Shown here piece after piece: positions 37,589 to 48,066 of a stretch of 50,066 bases of DNA. Below the pieces are notes generated by a model. It saw only the letters and a program-made list of their open reading frames with translations. It was not told the origin of the DNA and ran no database searches. The stretch is taken from positions 1 to 50,066 of the forward strand of contig NBIV01000368.1 in NCBI GenBank assembly GCA_003194525.1, given 5' to 3'. A program made the translations under genes and the position numbers. Position 1 is the first letter of the stretch. The number at the start of each line of letters is the position of its first letter. The DNA is from Gracilariopsis chorda (taxonomy: Eukaryota; Rhodophyta; Florideophyceae; Gracilariales; Gracilariaceae).

Positions 37589-40446
37589 AGGCAGTTGGTG
37601 CCATATACAAAAACCCTTCCGCTTGTTGGGCCTCGCCTCCCCTTGCAGTGCCGAAGCCCGGACCTGCCAAACTAAGGTTCACTGTGGATCTGCGCGGACC
37701 CAACGCACGCACCATACCGATTCAGTCCGCAATGCCACACCTTGAGTCCAAGTTCCAGGACATTTCAGGAAGCATTTGCTTCGCCAATATCGACCTAGCG
37801 CATGGCTATTGGCAAGTTCCTCTGTCTCCGGAATCACAGGAAATGATGTCGATTCAAACTCCACTCGGCGTATACTCTTCCAAACGTCTTCTACAAGGTG
37901 GTAGTGACTCCGGAAATCACTTCCAAGCAGTATTGTCACAAAAATTCGACGGACGCGTCGACAAGATGCTTCAATGGATAGATGATTTTCTTTTCTACGC
38001 GAACAACGAAGAAGAACTGCTCAACAATATCCAATCTTTCCTTGTTGTCTGCGAGGAAATAGGACTCAAGATACATGCAGAGAAGTCAACTCTATTTGCA
38101 CACCAGGTCCAGTTCTGCGGAAGGATCATTTCGGCACAGAGGTATAGAGTATCATTCACGACATTTCAGCACATTGGTGTCCATGAAGACCCCCACAATG
38201 GCCAGTGAACTCCAACAGTTCGTATGCGCTACGAACTGGATGCGTAACGCAATCCCTGCCTACGCCGAGCGAATTGCTCCGCTGCACGCTCTACTCGAGG
38301 AATGTTATTCCAAAGTCGGTAAGATAACCAAGCAAGCAGTTTTCAACCTTTCCCTCAGCACCTCATGGGGCGCCACACATGACTCAGCTTTCGCTGACAT
38401 CAAAAATCAATTAGCCGTTTCGGTCAAGCTTGCGTACCCGAAATTCAAGCACATCCTATGTCTCTTCACAGATGCCTCAGAGACTCACTGGGAAGCCATT
38501 CTCACCCAGGTTCCGTACAAAGATCGGAAAAAAATTATCGAGGAACAACCACACGAGCCCCTCTGTTTCCTTTCTGGAGCATTCTCAGGATCAGCAGTCA
38601 ACTGGTCCGTTCCAGAGAAGGAAGGCTACGCAATCGTAGAAGCAATGTGTCGATTAGACTACCTCGTTCTGGGCCATGAAGTAAATATCTTCACCGATCA
38701 CGCTAATCTGGTATCTCTTTTCGACCCTTACGGACGCAATCCAGGAATGGCAAGACACACAGCAAGCAAAATAATGCGTTGGGCAATCAAATTAAGCGCA
38801 TTTAGATACGTTGTGGAGCATTTACCCGGAGAAAGAAACGTTTGGGCAGATATGTTGACCCAGTGGGCTGTGAGATCCAGTTTTGCAGTACGCGCTGTAT
38901 ACGTTCCACGCGCCATGGCCTTGATGTACGCACCCATCAATCCAGGAGTAGACTCAAACTTTGACTGGCCAACTTTGAAGGACATTCGGCAGGCACAGGA
39001 ACGCTCCGCCGAGTCACTGCCAACTGGGTTCATGACTACCAATGAGGGAGTTCAGAACTGGAATGGTGCCTTTTGGATCCCGAGTGATGAAGATCTACTC
39101 AAGTTGCGAATACTCATTGCAGCGCACACTGGTCATGGCGGTCATAGAGCTTTCAATGTAACTGCCACCGCAGTTAAGGCTCATTTTTACTGGAAGGGTA
39201 TGGACCATAACGTGAAGACGTTTGTTGAATCTTGTCTGCATTGCCTTTGCACACAGTCTGGTAAGATTATTCCACGTCCCCTGGGCCACGCCCTGCATGC
39301 AAATGAACCAAATGAACTCCTGCGTTTTGATTTCTGCTACATGTCTCCTGGTGAAGATGAGTTCCTGTACGTTTTATTATTTAAGGACGATCATAGCGGA
39401 TACGTAAGGCTCACACCAGCTACCAAGACCACTGCGGAAGTTGTTGCAAACGCAATGATTCAATGGTTTGCCGCTTTTGGCGTGGTACAAAAGTGGGTAT
39501 CTGATAGAGGTTCACATTTCAAGAACGAAGTTATCAGATTTTTGCAAGAGAAGACAAAGTCATCTCATCACTTTACACTCCCGTACTGTCCTTGGTCGAA
39601 TGGAACGGTGGAAGTTGTGTGTCGAGAGCTGCTGAGGACATGTCGTGCGCTGCTTTCGGAATACCAACTGCCCCACAGCTGCTGGCCCAGTGTTTTGCCG
39701 GTTGTTCAGTCCGTACTCAACAATTCGTCGCTGCATCGTCTTGGGAACCGATGCCCTTTGACAGTCTTCACTGGTCACAATCAAGACTCTCCTATGACTG
39801 CAATCATGCGCAGGATAGACAAGAAGACAAAAGTTCTCAACATTGATGACGTACGACGACTGCAGCTGAGACAAATTGAAGATATGCAGTGCGCATTGAA
39901 CGACATGCATAAGGATGTCGCAATCCGATCTGGCAAGAAACGTAGACAAGCAGTCGACCATCACAATGAAAGACTAATGTCCGTCCTATTAATTTTACCG
40001 AAGGGGACTTTGTTTTGCGCGGGGTTCAACAACGCGATCACACTCGTAAGCCGTCTTTAAAGTGGCTTGGCCCATACTGCGTCACAAAATGCCGGTCTGG
40101 ATACATCTTTCTCATCAAGTCTCTCGTGGATGGATCGACAATGGAGGTTCATGGTCGTCGTCTGAAGTTCTTTCGTAATAAGGATTTTGAAGTCACAGAA
40201 GAACTACTGGGCCATCTTGCGTATCAACAAGGCGAACTGCTTGTAATAGATCGCTTCCTTGATCTAAGAAGGCAGAAAGGAACTACGGAAGTATTGGTAA
40301 AGTGGCGTGGTTTTACCGTCGACGAGACTGATTGGGTTTCTGTTCAGTCTCTGCAACAGGACGTTCCAGCTATGGTACAAGAGTACCTGACGGAAGTATC
40401 TACAGCGGGAACTCCACGACAACGCGCTATCGCTGACCATCTCTGA
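37417..40446 (+). pseudogene. Gypsy unit 4 Pol polyprotein (two frameshifts)
   Basis: RT is open to about 38139, where an extra G (GGCACAGAGG for GGCACAAGG) shifts the frame at the end of the RT palm. The frame of the remaining RT, RNase H and integrase is open until a missing G near 39967 (CACAATGAAAG for CACAATGGAAAG). The chromodomain lies in a third frame to 40446. The integrase core reads DDHSGYVR, combining the unit 2/3 DD with the unit 1 Arg. Confidence 0.9.
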
Positions 40447-40486
40447 GTAATCAAGTGTGGTTGTCATCTACTTAATTACGGGGCGC

Positions 40487-40894
40487 TGTTGTATAATACA
40501 GCCAGCGATTACGCGTCTGTCGCAGAAATAGGCTTGCAAATGTGCCACGTCTACTGTCTTCTGCGGAAATGCGTTCAGCATTGCGATAGAGCATACCGTA
40601 CTTTATTGTATTGGTTGCGCGATGATAGCAATATCTTGTATCTTCAATAGCCCACGTCAGGCTGCGCAAGCTATCGTTTGGTCGAGTCACTGTCAACTGA
40701 CTCGGCGGGTGCTTATAAAGGCCATCCGACTTCTCGGATGGCCACTCAGGAGAGGAGGCAACTCTCGTTGAGTGTACCCACTGTTGTTCCCCCGCGCTCG
40801 TCACTACAGCATTTGCACCCTTTTCGTGGCATCTTTCACCGTATTGCCTGCCGTTTTCGTTCTTTTCAGAACCGTACTCCAGTACTTAACAACA
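40487..40894 (+). repeat. Gypsy LTR 5 (right terminus)
   Basis: Ends in ACAACA, giving a perfect TGTTGT...ACAACA terminal inverted repeat, while LTRs 1-4 end in ACTACA. Other private variants: TTGCACCCTTTT and CACCGTATTG. Followed by CAAGC (40895-40899). Confidence 0.95.
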
Positions 40895-41972
40895 CAAGCT
40901 GAAATTGTCTCGCGGAGAGTCCTCAAAGGTATAGTCGTACATGGATCTCAACCAGAGATTAGGAGCTAGGTCTTCCCGCACCTAGAAGGGAAGCCCCTTT
41001 CGAAAGAGAGCAATCCCCCTTTCTTGATCCAGAAACCTGTGATTGGTGCGAAGCAGTTACGACTGAATGGGCTTCACCAGGTAGCACGGAAGAGGGCTGG
41101 TTCCTAAGGGAAGGCCCGCAGCGGAGCTTGCGGCGGCCGCGCCGCGACGCAGTGAAGAGCTGGAAGGTGTCAGGATGAAACCGGCTCTTTTTATACTGAA
41201 TTGAGTAGGCCATAGGCCACGCTGTCCTGAACAAGAGCAAACAGAGCATGTCAGCTTTCACGACGCTTCGATGATTTGGGGCATGTTCAATAGAATTTTC
41301 CTCACCACTGCGGACTGGCAGCCCGAATAGAATTCTATTGACAGTCATACGCCACAGCAAGGATACACGCATTTGCGCCATTTGGGTTTTGATTTTGCTT
41401 TTGTCTCTCTCGCTGCTTGCTGTGTGGAATGGGAGTCACGACTGTCACGGTGCGAAGGGCAAGTTTGCAAATTTCCTTCGTCGCTTACGCCTCGCAAGCT
41501 CTGTGAAAGCGTGGACTGAGTCGGACAAACCGATTGTTCCGTGAGTCAGATGCTCTATCGGCCGTTTTCAAATGGGTACTTTGTATCTAAGAACAGCTAG
41601 AGTAGATTCCAAGCAGATAGTCCATCAATGGGTGCGCTGTTTTCTGAGTGAGCAGAACTAGAAACAAGTTTGCAGGCTGGTTTCTCCCTACGAACATTTG
41701 TTTGAAAAACAGTGTTGCTAAACCATCTGTATCGGCGTGCACGCGAGAGTCCAGTGAATGATCATGGTGTCAGTGCCAGATTACTGAAACACGAGAGATT
41801 TGGCCACTGGCTACTCTTCTACTGTCGGTTGGGCAGAACTTTTCCACCTCTTTCACCTCTTCACAGGAGAATTCGTCGCTTGTTTGTCTCTCGTGGTGAG
41901 AAAGCCAATCTTTGTGCTATCTTATCGGCAGTGCTAGCAATATCTCCGGATCTGGTGCTCAACTGTCAATAT
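40895..41972 (+). repeat. Dispersed repeat A, copy 2, right part
   Basis: Continues copy 2 after the array and aligns with about 324-1655 of copy 1. It lacks roughly 200 bp corresponding to about 815-1025 of copy 1, including the minisatellite. It contains an open frame at 41391-41544 (hydrophobic stretch LILLLSLSLLAVW) that in copy 1 is preceded by a stop. Confidence 0.75.
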
Positions 41973-42055
41973 CTCGTTGAAACCCGCGATCAAAAGTGGT
42001 GTGATGCGCGATAGAACGTGCCACGTATCGACTAAGGACGCCGCAAGGAACAGGT

Positions 42056-42331
42056 TCATGGCCTTGAATCCTCAAGGTTTACCTTGTGACCGGCTGTAGT
42101 ATTGCAAAAATCAGAGCGTGGTACGGCGTCCGGTTTGTAACAAAAGTGTAACCTACCGATATCCTCGTCAACGCCTTCTAGTTCCCGGAGACGTCGTGCC
42201 TTGTACAGTCGAAACTCATGTGTGTCAAACGTGAATCCCGAGCACGTCGATATGGTTTCGTACTGTATGGCAGGACGCGGGCGACGCTTTGTGGGGACGC
42301 GGCGTTGACTTGCCCGCCGGCGGCAGCTCAT
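42056..42331 (-). CDS. Hypothetical protein, 91 codons
   Basis: An ATG-started frame, divergent from the Sel1-repeat gene and sharing its upstream region. The N-terminus is Arg-rich, followed by FTFDTHEFRLYKARRLREL. No family recognised. It may be a chance frame. Confidence 0.2.
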   Translation of the reverse strand: MSCRRRASQRRVPTKRRPRPAIQYETISTCSGFTFDTHEFRLYKARRLRELEGVDEDIGRLHFCYKPDAVPRSDFCNTTAGHKVNLEDSRP

Positions 42332-42338
42332 AATTTTC

Positions 42339-42346
42339 TATAAATG
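42339..42346 (+). promoter_or_regulatory. TATA-like box upstream of the Sel1-repeat gene
   Basis: CTATAAAT lies about 150 bp before the ATG at 42491. Weak evidence on its own. Confidence 0.3.
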
Positions 42347-42490
42347 AAGTAAGCCTCGGAAAAACGCCTCTGCACAAGTGCACTCACCTTTCTTCTACCC
42401 CCTTTCAACTCCAGCAAACCTATCTGCCATTCAACTGCAAAAAGCTGCGAGCACTCCGATAAAGGACCATTCAGTAATACATTGGCTCCC

Positions 42491-44461
42491 ATGGCTACAT
42501 CATCCAGCAGATCGCTCAAAAAGCCCACTGAGGCGCAGTTACTCGAGCTCCAATATGAGGGCGAAATCAAAGAAAGCAACAGTGGTGGACGCTCTGCTAG
42601 CGCTTTCAGACTTGCTGATGAAAGGAGCACCGGGAGTCAAACAAGACCCGGTTCGGGCGCACCAGCTTCTTCGTCGCGCAGCAAAGCAGCACCGCTCCGC
42701 CAGAACCTTGCAAAGGCTAGCTACTGCTGGCTGGAGTACAGAACCTCGTACCTCTCCCGACTCAGGCTTCCCGAAGACAACTGCCGCCGAGTCTCTAGAA
42801 CTCCTACAAGAGTCACTGGAAATAGAGGAAACTCCGCGTGCTCTATGCGATATGGCTTGGCTTATTGGTGAACCTCGCCCCAGAACGGGGGTGCGAAAAG
42901 ACCCCATTCGCGCCATACAACTACTTGAACGCGCTATCGCGCATAGCCACCCACCTCCCGCAGAATTTCTGCATAAGCTGGCTTATTTGCTATCCGTAGG
43001 AGGTGGTTCCCACATAGATCCCATTCGAGCTGTATCATGCTACAAGAGCTGTGTTAAGTTATCACCCGATCCGATCGCAATGTTCAATTCTTGGATTATC
43101 TGTATCATTTGGAAACGCCACCTCTGAAACCTTGTCTCAAGCGCGCGCGTTGGTGGTACGAGCGCGTGCTGCAACTCGAAAAGTGTTTGGACACCATGTA
43201 CTTCCTCGCATGCATTCTCTGTGAGAGCTCGCAGGCGGGTGACGTGGAAAGAGCCAAAGAGATACTAGAGGAAATCATTTCGAGAGTCCATTATGAGCCC
43301 GCAGTTATGCTGTTGGCCTCTATGTATCAGAACAATTCGATTGTTCGCGACTATGTGCGTGCAACAAGGCTCTATAGGCTCGCCAGTCGGTTATTCGACA
43401 ACAGTGAAGCAAAAAGGCGGTATGGACTGTTGTGTTTATGGGACAAGCCTGGTTTGAGAGCCAATCCAGACGAGAGCTTCCGTGTTTTTCATGAACTCTA
43501 CACGACTACTGGTGACGTTGCAACTGGTCATGTGATGATGTGCTTGTACTGGAGTGGCACAAAAAGCTTTGCGCACGATCGAGTCAGAGCTATTCAGCTG
43601 TGTCAAGAGCATATAGGTGGGCAGCCACGCACGTACTTAACGATGGCATCCATGTACCGCTACGGACACCCTCACGTACTGGAACGCTGTCCAGAAGAGG
43701 CTTTGCGTTTGTTGGAGTGTGTGGAATGTCAACCACAAGATGAAAACTACGTATTGAGGCAAATGATGCTGGCTATTGTGCTGAGCGAGAACAAAGACCT
43801 CAACTTGGTGTTGGCGCAACGCATCTTTGACATTTTCTATGAAATCTCTCAGGCCTTCCAACGTCAGACATTTTATCTCTGGTTACCGCTCTATCTTCGT
43901 CAAACGCATATTCTGCTTCCTGTGAGCGGTTCGTTGAAACAAATTACCCAAGCTTTGATGAAGGAGGAGCAAGGTCTTGTAGTGGCAGCTCTCAATTTCA
44001 GTAGCCTTCTTTTCGAGGAGCACAGCAATTTGTTTGACGAGAACCCCGGCCAGAAAGCGGTAGCGATGCTCAAATCTGTCTTGCAGCAGATTGACAACGA
44101 GCTAGTCAAGGTGAACTTAGCCTACGCTTTATGGTATGGTCTTGCAGGAGCTCGCAAAGAGCCAAACGAAGCCATATCTCTTCTAGAAAACGTCATGAGA
44201 ACGTCTTCACATCAGCTCGCACGTACGTTTATGGCCAATATACTTGCCGAAAGGCAACAAGTTGGCGATGTTCCTAGGGCGGTAGAGTTGTGGGCTTTTG
44301 TAACTCGTTATTTGCGCGACGTTGAAGAGGTGCGTAGATTGGCATGCTTGTTCTCGCGAAAGGCAGCAAAGGCAATTGAAGAATACTCTCTACAACCGTT
44401 ACTACGCCATATGGCCACCGATCTACAGAAAGTTGTCCAGACCAGTAAATTTTTGTCCTGA
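42491..44461 (+). pseudogene. Sel1-like repeat protein, frameshifted
   Basis: Sel1-like repeats are TPR-related helical pairs that scaffold protein complexes. Units are recognised by DPVRAHQLLRRA, DPIRAIQLLERAI and DPIRAVSCYKSC. Further units: CLKRARWWYERVL, DVERAKEILEEI, DYVRATRLYRLA, DRVRAIQLCQEH, KEPNEAISLLENV and DVPRAVELWAFV. The frame changes once near 43085: the unit begun by DPIAMFN continues as LDYLYHLETP in the next frame. The N-terminus is uncertain. ATG 42491 (MATSSSRSLKKPT) needs a further frame change before ATG 42555, which is in frame with the first repeat. No signal peptide or membrane segment is evident. Either a young pseudogene or assembly errors; the repeats are otherwise well kept to TGA 44459-44461. 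Confidence 0.75.
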
Positions 44462-44674
44462 GAAGTCTACGGTCACCATTTTCAAAGTTTCTCCTTCACT
44501 GCTTCTTTATAGGCACACATTACCCGATTACGGCATTGTGGTAGAATCTACCACTACAAGGGAGCTTTCTTCGTCTAGCAAGCTAAGCTCATCGTGCCAC
44601 GTGAAGCTCCTCGGAGAAGAAAGATTTTCTCTGTCCCGACCAATTTCCATTCATGTTACCGGATGTAGCCGATG

Positions 44675-44703
44675 ACTGCTGCTTGCTCTCACCTTGCAGC
44701 AGT
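44675..44703. repeat. Hairpin between convergent genes
   Basis: Perfect 8-bp arms ACTGCTGC (44675-44682) and GCAGCAGT (44696-44703) with a 13-nt loop. It lies between the 3' ends of the Sel1-repeat gene and the minus-strand helicase-like fragment. A role in transcript 3' ends is possible but unsupported. Confidence 0.4.
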
Positions 44704-45246
44704 TGTGTTGCTCCCACAAACCTGAACGGTTTTGCAGGCTTTTTTGTTGAACATACGCCAGGATCGAAGATCAGTACGTGCGTGTTTTATCCCGGGTTTC
44801 GTGCCCGAAATCGCCAATGGTAAAGAGAAAGGGGTGAAAAGAACGTCTTTAGTGCTTGTAGACGACGAAAACGAGACAAACTGGAACCTCCATGTCGTGG
44901 TGTGCCCCGTAGCCGACATCCTCTGCTGGAAAGGGAAGGAATAGCAGAGAAAAGGATGGAAAAGGCGAGCCGAGTCAGAACGAAATGGGTCCGATGTCGC
45001 ATCTTGCCGTAGACTGGGTTCATCAATGTCGAAAGTCGAAATCCCCTCCTTGAATCGAGACAAAACGTCTCTTTCCATTAAAAAAATGCGAATGTAAGCA
45101 ATTTGTAATAACCTGACAGGATCTCCAGTTTTGAGTTCCAGCTTGTGTTGTGGAGCCCCGGTTGAAGTATAACTATAGGTCAGTTCTGATCCGATGATGT
45201 TGGTTGGCTGTCTCATGTCTACCATCAGGACAACAAACAAAAACAA
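44689..45246 (-). pseudogene. Possible Pif1/Helitron-type helicase fragment
   Basis: The segment ELTYSYTSTGAPQHKLELK followed by TGDPVRLLQ resembles the conserved (S/T)GxPxHxLxLKxGxPVxLLRN motif near the C-terminus of Pif1-family helicases and Helitron Rep/Hel proteins. The expected following GLCNGTR box and the final TINKSQGQ box are not visible; the frame downstream looks unrelated. It is therefore a short relic at best. Confidence 0.4.
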
Positions 45247-45775
45247 CAGTGGTCGCCGAATTTAACTGAAACGTCATTACCGGAAGCAGTTTCAAAGTCT
45301 TTTGGTCACGATGATCATCCACAAAGCGATTTAGCCCCTATGACTAGGTGACGGATTTGTGTTCTTCGTCTGAGCAATTTCCTTTCTGTTTGTAGACTTT
45401 TGACACCTGTAACTGCTGCATATAGAGAATTCAAAGTATTGGACTTAGTATCCAACCGATCAGTCCAAGTATGCCAGCGGGACTTGGATCTGTGCAGAAC
45501 AAGAAGATCATTGCCGTGAACTTTCCGTGTGGCTGACATCGTCTTTGTACACAATGCCAGTTTTGGAGAAAATCTCTGCGACAAATTCGAGGTCGATGGG
45601 TGTTGCATCCTGGAGCCATACTTGAGCAGGCGCAGAATTGGGATGATGCTTTGCCCGCAGAAGACAACTCGGCGGTTTCTGTGCAGGCGGTGGCTGGGTG
45701 AGACGTTCACAAGAAGGTACAGTGTCAATTTCTCTAGGATATCTACACAATAGATGCTAACATCAATTATTGGTG
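45247..45775. other. No gene recognised
   Basis: Overlapping short frames on both strands. One minus-strand stretch (PIDLEFVAEIFSKTGIVYKDD, about 45525-45590) looks protein-like but is too short to assign. Confidence 0.35.
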
Positions 45776-46660
45776 TCACTTTTGGTTGGTGCCTGTTGCT
45801 TTCTCTGGTTTGATAGGAGATAGAATCATTCGTGCATTCGACCACCAGTCCCTCGTTTGGCACCTTCTACTATATTGGCAGGTAATTATGTATAGAGAAA
45901 AGCTGTTGCTTGATGACACCTTCTCGGTCAGGTGGTCACAGGGAAAACACAATGTGAAACGGCGAAGAGATCGGGACGTAGAGCTCAAAATCTGGATCAA
46001 GGGATCCAAAATTACTGCGAAAGGAAGTCCGGATACCGGTGTCAGGTTGAAAGGCTGCAGTCGTGGTCTGATATAGTTTGGGGTTTCCACGATGCAAGGT
46101 ATGGAAGAAGGAGAACCCACGTTATACAGTTTGTCGACATCGAGCTCACTGAAGAACGGGTCATGGATAGCTACCATGAACAAAAAGGATGTGCACGCAA
46201 ACTGACATACGTGATCCTGATCGCCGAAGAGAGCTGAATGAACGTTGTCCGAAAGTGGTATGCGAATTACCTCCACGGCGTTACGAGCTGCAAAATGGGT
46301 TACCTCAGGTGGCCAGTGAGTTTTCAGAAGCTTCCTAACAGCGGTTGTTGCAAGTTGGATCAGAATGTTATCAAAGCGGATATTGCTCCTTGTGAAATTC
46401 ATCGCTCAATCACACAGCACTGGGCTCGCAGATGCTACTGTGAATAAGCGAAACAGTTTGGTCAAGATACACGAAGATGAAGATGAAGCAGGATCAGTGG
46501 CTACAGGAGATGTTATTTTAGGCAGAAGCGCACGTGGAAGGCGTTGAAAGGAAGGAACAGAGGCTGAGGTTAGCCTCTTCGTCGTTTGGTTTGATTTGGA
46601 AATGGGCATGACTGATGCTAGAATTGCGGGTAAGGAAGGAATGGAAGTGCGCACCGCCAT
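45776..46660 (-). pseudogene. Unidentified protein, frame interrupted by one TGA
   Basis: Two frames (46406-46660 and 45776-46402) are in register and separated only by a single TGA at 46406-46408, giving about 295 codons if continuous. The first part is Ser/Pro-rich after MAVRTSIPSLP; the second has FACTSFLFMVAIHDPFFSEL. The start context ACCACCATGG is favourable. TATATAAG on the minus strand (about 46671-46680) is too close to the ATG for a usual promoter. The C-terminal end overlaps repeat C (similar to 6588-6680). No family recognised; low confidence that it is coding. Confidence 0.25.
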
Positions 46661-46908
46661 GGTGGTGAGGGCTTATATAACAGTTTCACGGGCAGGGGCC
46701 ATTGTGGTGTTCAAGATGTGACGGTCAAGCTGTGCAAGGTTGACTGCGGGTTGAGTGCTTTCGATACGTTGACCGCAGCTATGATGTCTGCGCATTGAAC
46801 TGGGTAGAAACGTTTCGTGTTGAACGAATGTTTTGTGCGTGTGATGCGTACATAATTCTTATTTGCAGCGCGGCAGCCGGTAGCTTCAGATAGGTGAGAT
46901 GAGCTTGT

Positions 46909-46920
46909 TCACTGGGTGAT
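46909..46920. repeat. 12-bp target-site duplication of non-LTR copy 2
   Basis: TCACTGGGTGAT here and at 48055-48066, directly outside the element. Confidence 0.85.
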
Positions 46921-46934
46921 GTGTGTGTGTGTGT
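46921..46934. repeat. (TG)n, 3' tail of non-LTR copy 2
   Basis: Seven TG/GT units between the duplication and the element 3' UTR. In element sense it reads ATAACACACAC. Confidence 0.85.
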
Positions 46935-48054
46935 TATATGAGCTCGCGTCTCTAATTCCAAGACTACGGTAGGGGTTACATTGAGAAGAACCCCTCTTTC
47001 TCTAGATACACCAACAGCTTTTGTGGCCATGTTCTTACTATTGATTCGGCGTCAGAGCCCTGCCTTTCTCGGAGAGGCGGGAACTCTCGACGCCTGGATG
47101 CCGTTCTTCGGCGGCATATAAGAACGAAATGGTCTACACTATTAAGTATGTTGAGCCCACATCCGAGCGGGCAGAAGCATTTCCTGTTGTCGAGAAAAGT
47201 GAAGACTGGATGTAGCGCTGGAACGTGACCTGTAAATATCTGCGACAGGGCTGTATGCGCCCTCCTTAGATTCAATACCTTTGATAGTGTCTCTGGGACT
47301 TCGCTTACTGGCTCTGTGCTAGTAAGACGGACGCGGGTTCTCTGTTTCACTTCCAGGAAGTCGATCTCTTTGTGGAACTGCTTCGCTAAGGGGAGACCAA
47401 GGCTCTTCCTTGCAAGTTCGTCGGCAGCTTCGTTTTGCGATAACCCGCAGTGCCCCGGTATCCAAACAATTTGAAATTGGCAATAGTTAGTTATCAATGT
47501 CATGCATTCAGAGATGTCCTGTAGCTGGCGTGTTTGGCGTCGTTGGGGCGTTTGCAAGCCTTGAACGAGCTTTTTCGAGTCCGTAGCAAATCTGATTGTC
47601 CCTCTCCAGCCACAGCAAACTTTCACAGCAATTTCGGATAGGGCTCGCCGGAACGCTGCTAGTTCTGCAGTGTACGAGCAGACCCCTATCCCAGCTGGGA
47701 CTAATTCCTTTTTGAGGTTCGATTCTTCCTTTCAGCCAGATTAAATAACCTGCCCCACCTACCGTTCCAATATCTAGTATTCGCACTTGAAGCACGTGCC
47801 CGTCCTCGTCAGATATGGCGTTATCCCTCTCCAGTCTGTAGCACATACGAAATTCATCATCACACTGGATCAGTATATGTGGTTCTATTCGCCATGCTGC
47901 TTTAAACGATCGGAACTCTGCAGAATGCTTCATACCATCTCCCCCGCATATTGCGCCACTGAACCATCCTTCGTCCCATTTCACTGCTGCCCGGGTTGAT
48001 GAAAAATTGTTGGCGTTTAATATTGGGTTGCCGACGGACCCATCCTTCCAGGCC
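46921..48054 (-). mobile_element. Non-LTR retrotransposon, 5'-truncated, copy 2
   Basis: Same family as 15657-18152 on the opposite strand. It begins (minus sense) exactly at the RNase H start, AWKDGSVGNP (WTDGSVGNP in copy 1), then AVKWDEGWFSGAI. A frameshift near 47650 leads to IRFATDSKKLVQGL and VWIPGHCGLSQNEAADELA. The C-terminal Cys/His region follows (CFCPLGCG, VDHFVLIC) and the closing WPQKLLVYLEKEGFF, which parallels WPENVLVYLVRERFF in copy 1. RT is absent through truncation. The 3' end is a (CA)n tail (TG on +, 46921-46934). Twelve-bp duplications flank it. Confidence 0.9.
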
Positions 48055-48066
48055 TCACTGGGTGAT

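Larger units (their letters stand above)
20100..40894 (+). mobile_element. Tandem array of four Gypsy-type (chromodomain) LTR retrotransposon units sharing five LTRs
   Basis: Layout is LTR-int-LTR-int-LTR-int-LTR-int-LTR. LTRs are 20100-20507, 25196-25603, 30292-30699, 35390-35797 and 40487-40894, each 408 bp. Internal regions are 4688, 4688, 4690 and 4689 bp. The pol order RT-RNase H-integrase-chromodomain defines a Gypsy chromovirus-like element. One CAAGC duplication flanks the complete array, so the array behaves as one insertion into repeat A. Units 3 and 4 share stop codons absent from units 1 and 2, which points to expansion by unequal recombination between LTRs. No standard tRNA primer-binding site (TGG...) follows the LTRs. 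Confidence 0.95.

Noticed and set aside
20100..40894. CRISPR-like or satellite array from regular spacing
   Set aside because: The period is about 5.1 kb with LTRs and pol genes, so it is a retroelement array.
45508..45750. RRM-like fragment (PIDLEFVAEIFSKTGIVYKDD)
   Set aside because: Too short, no RNP1 motif and no continuation in any frame.
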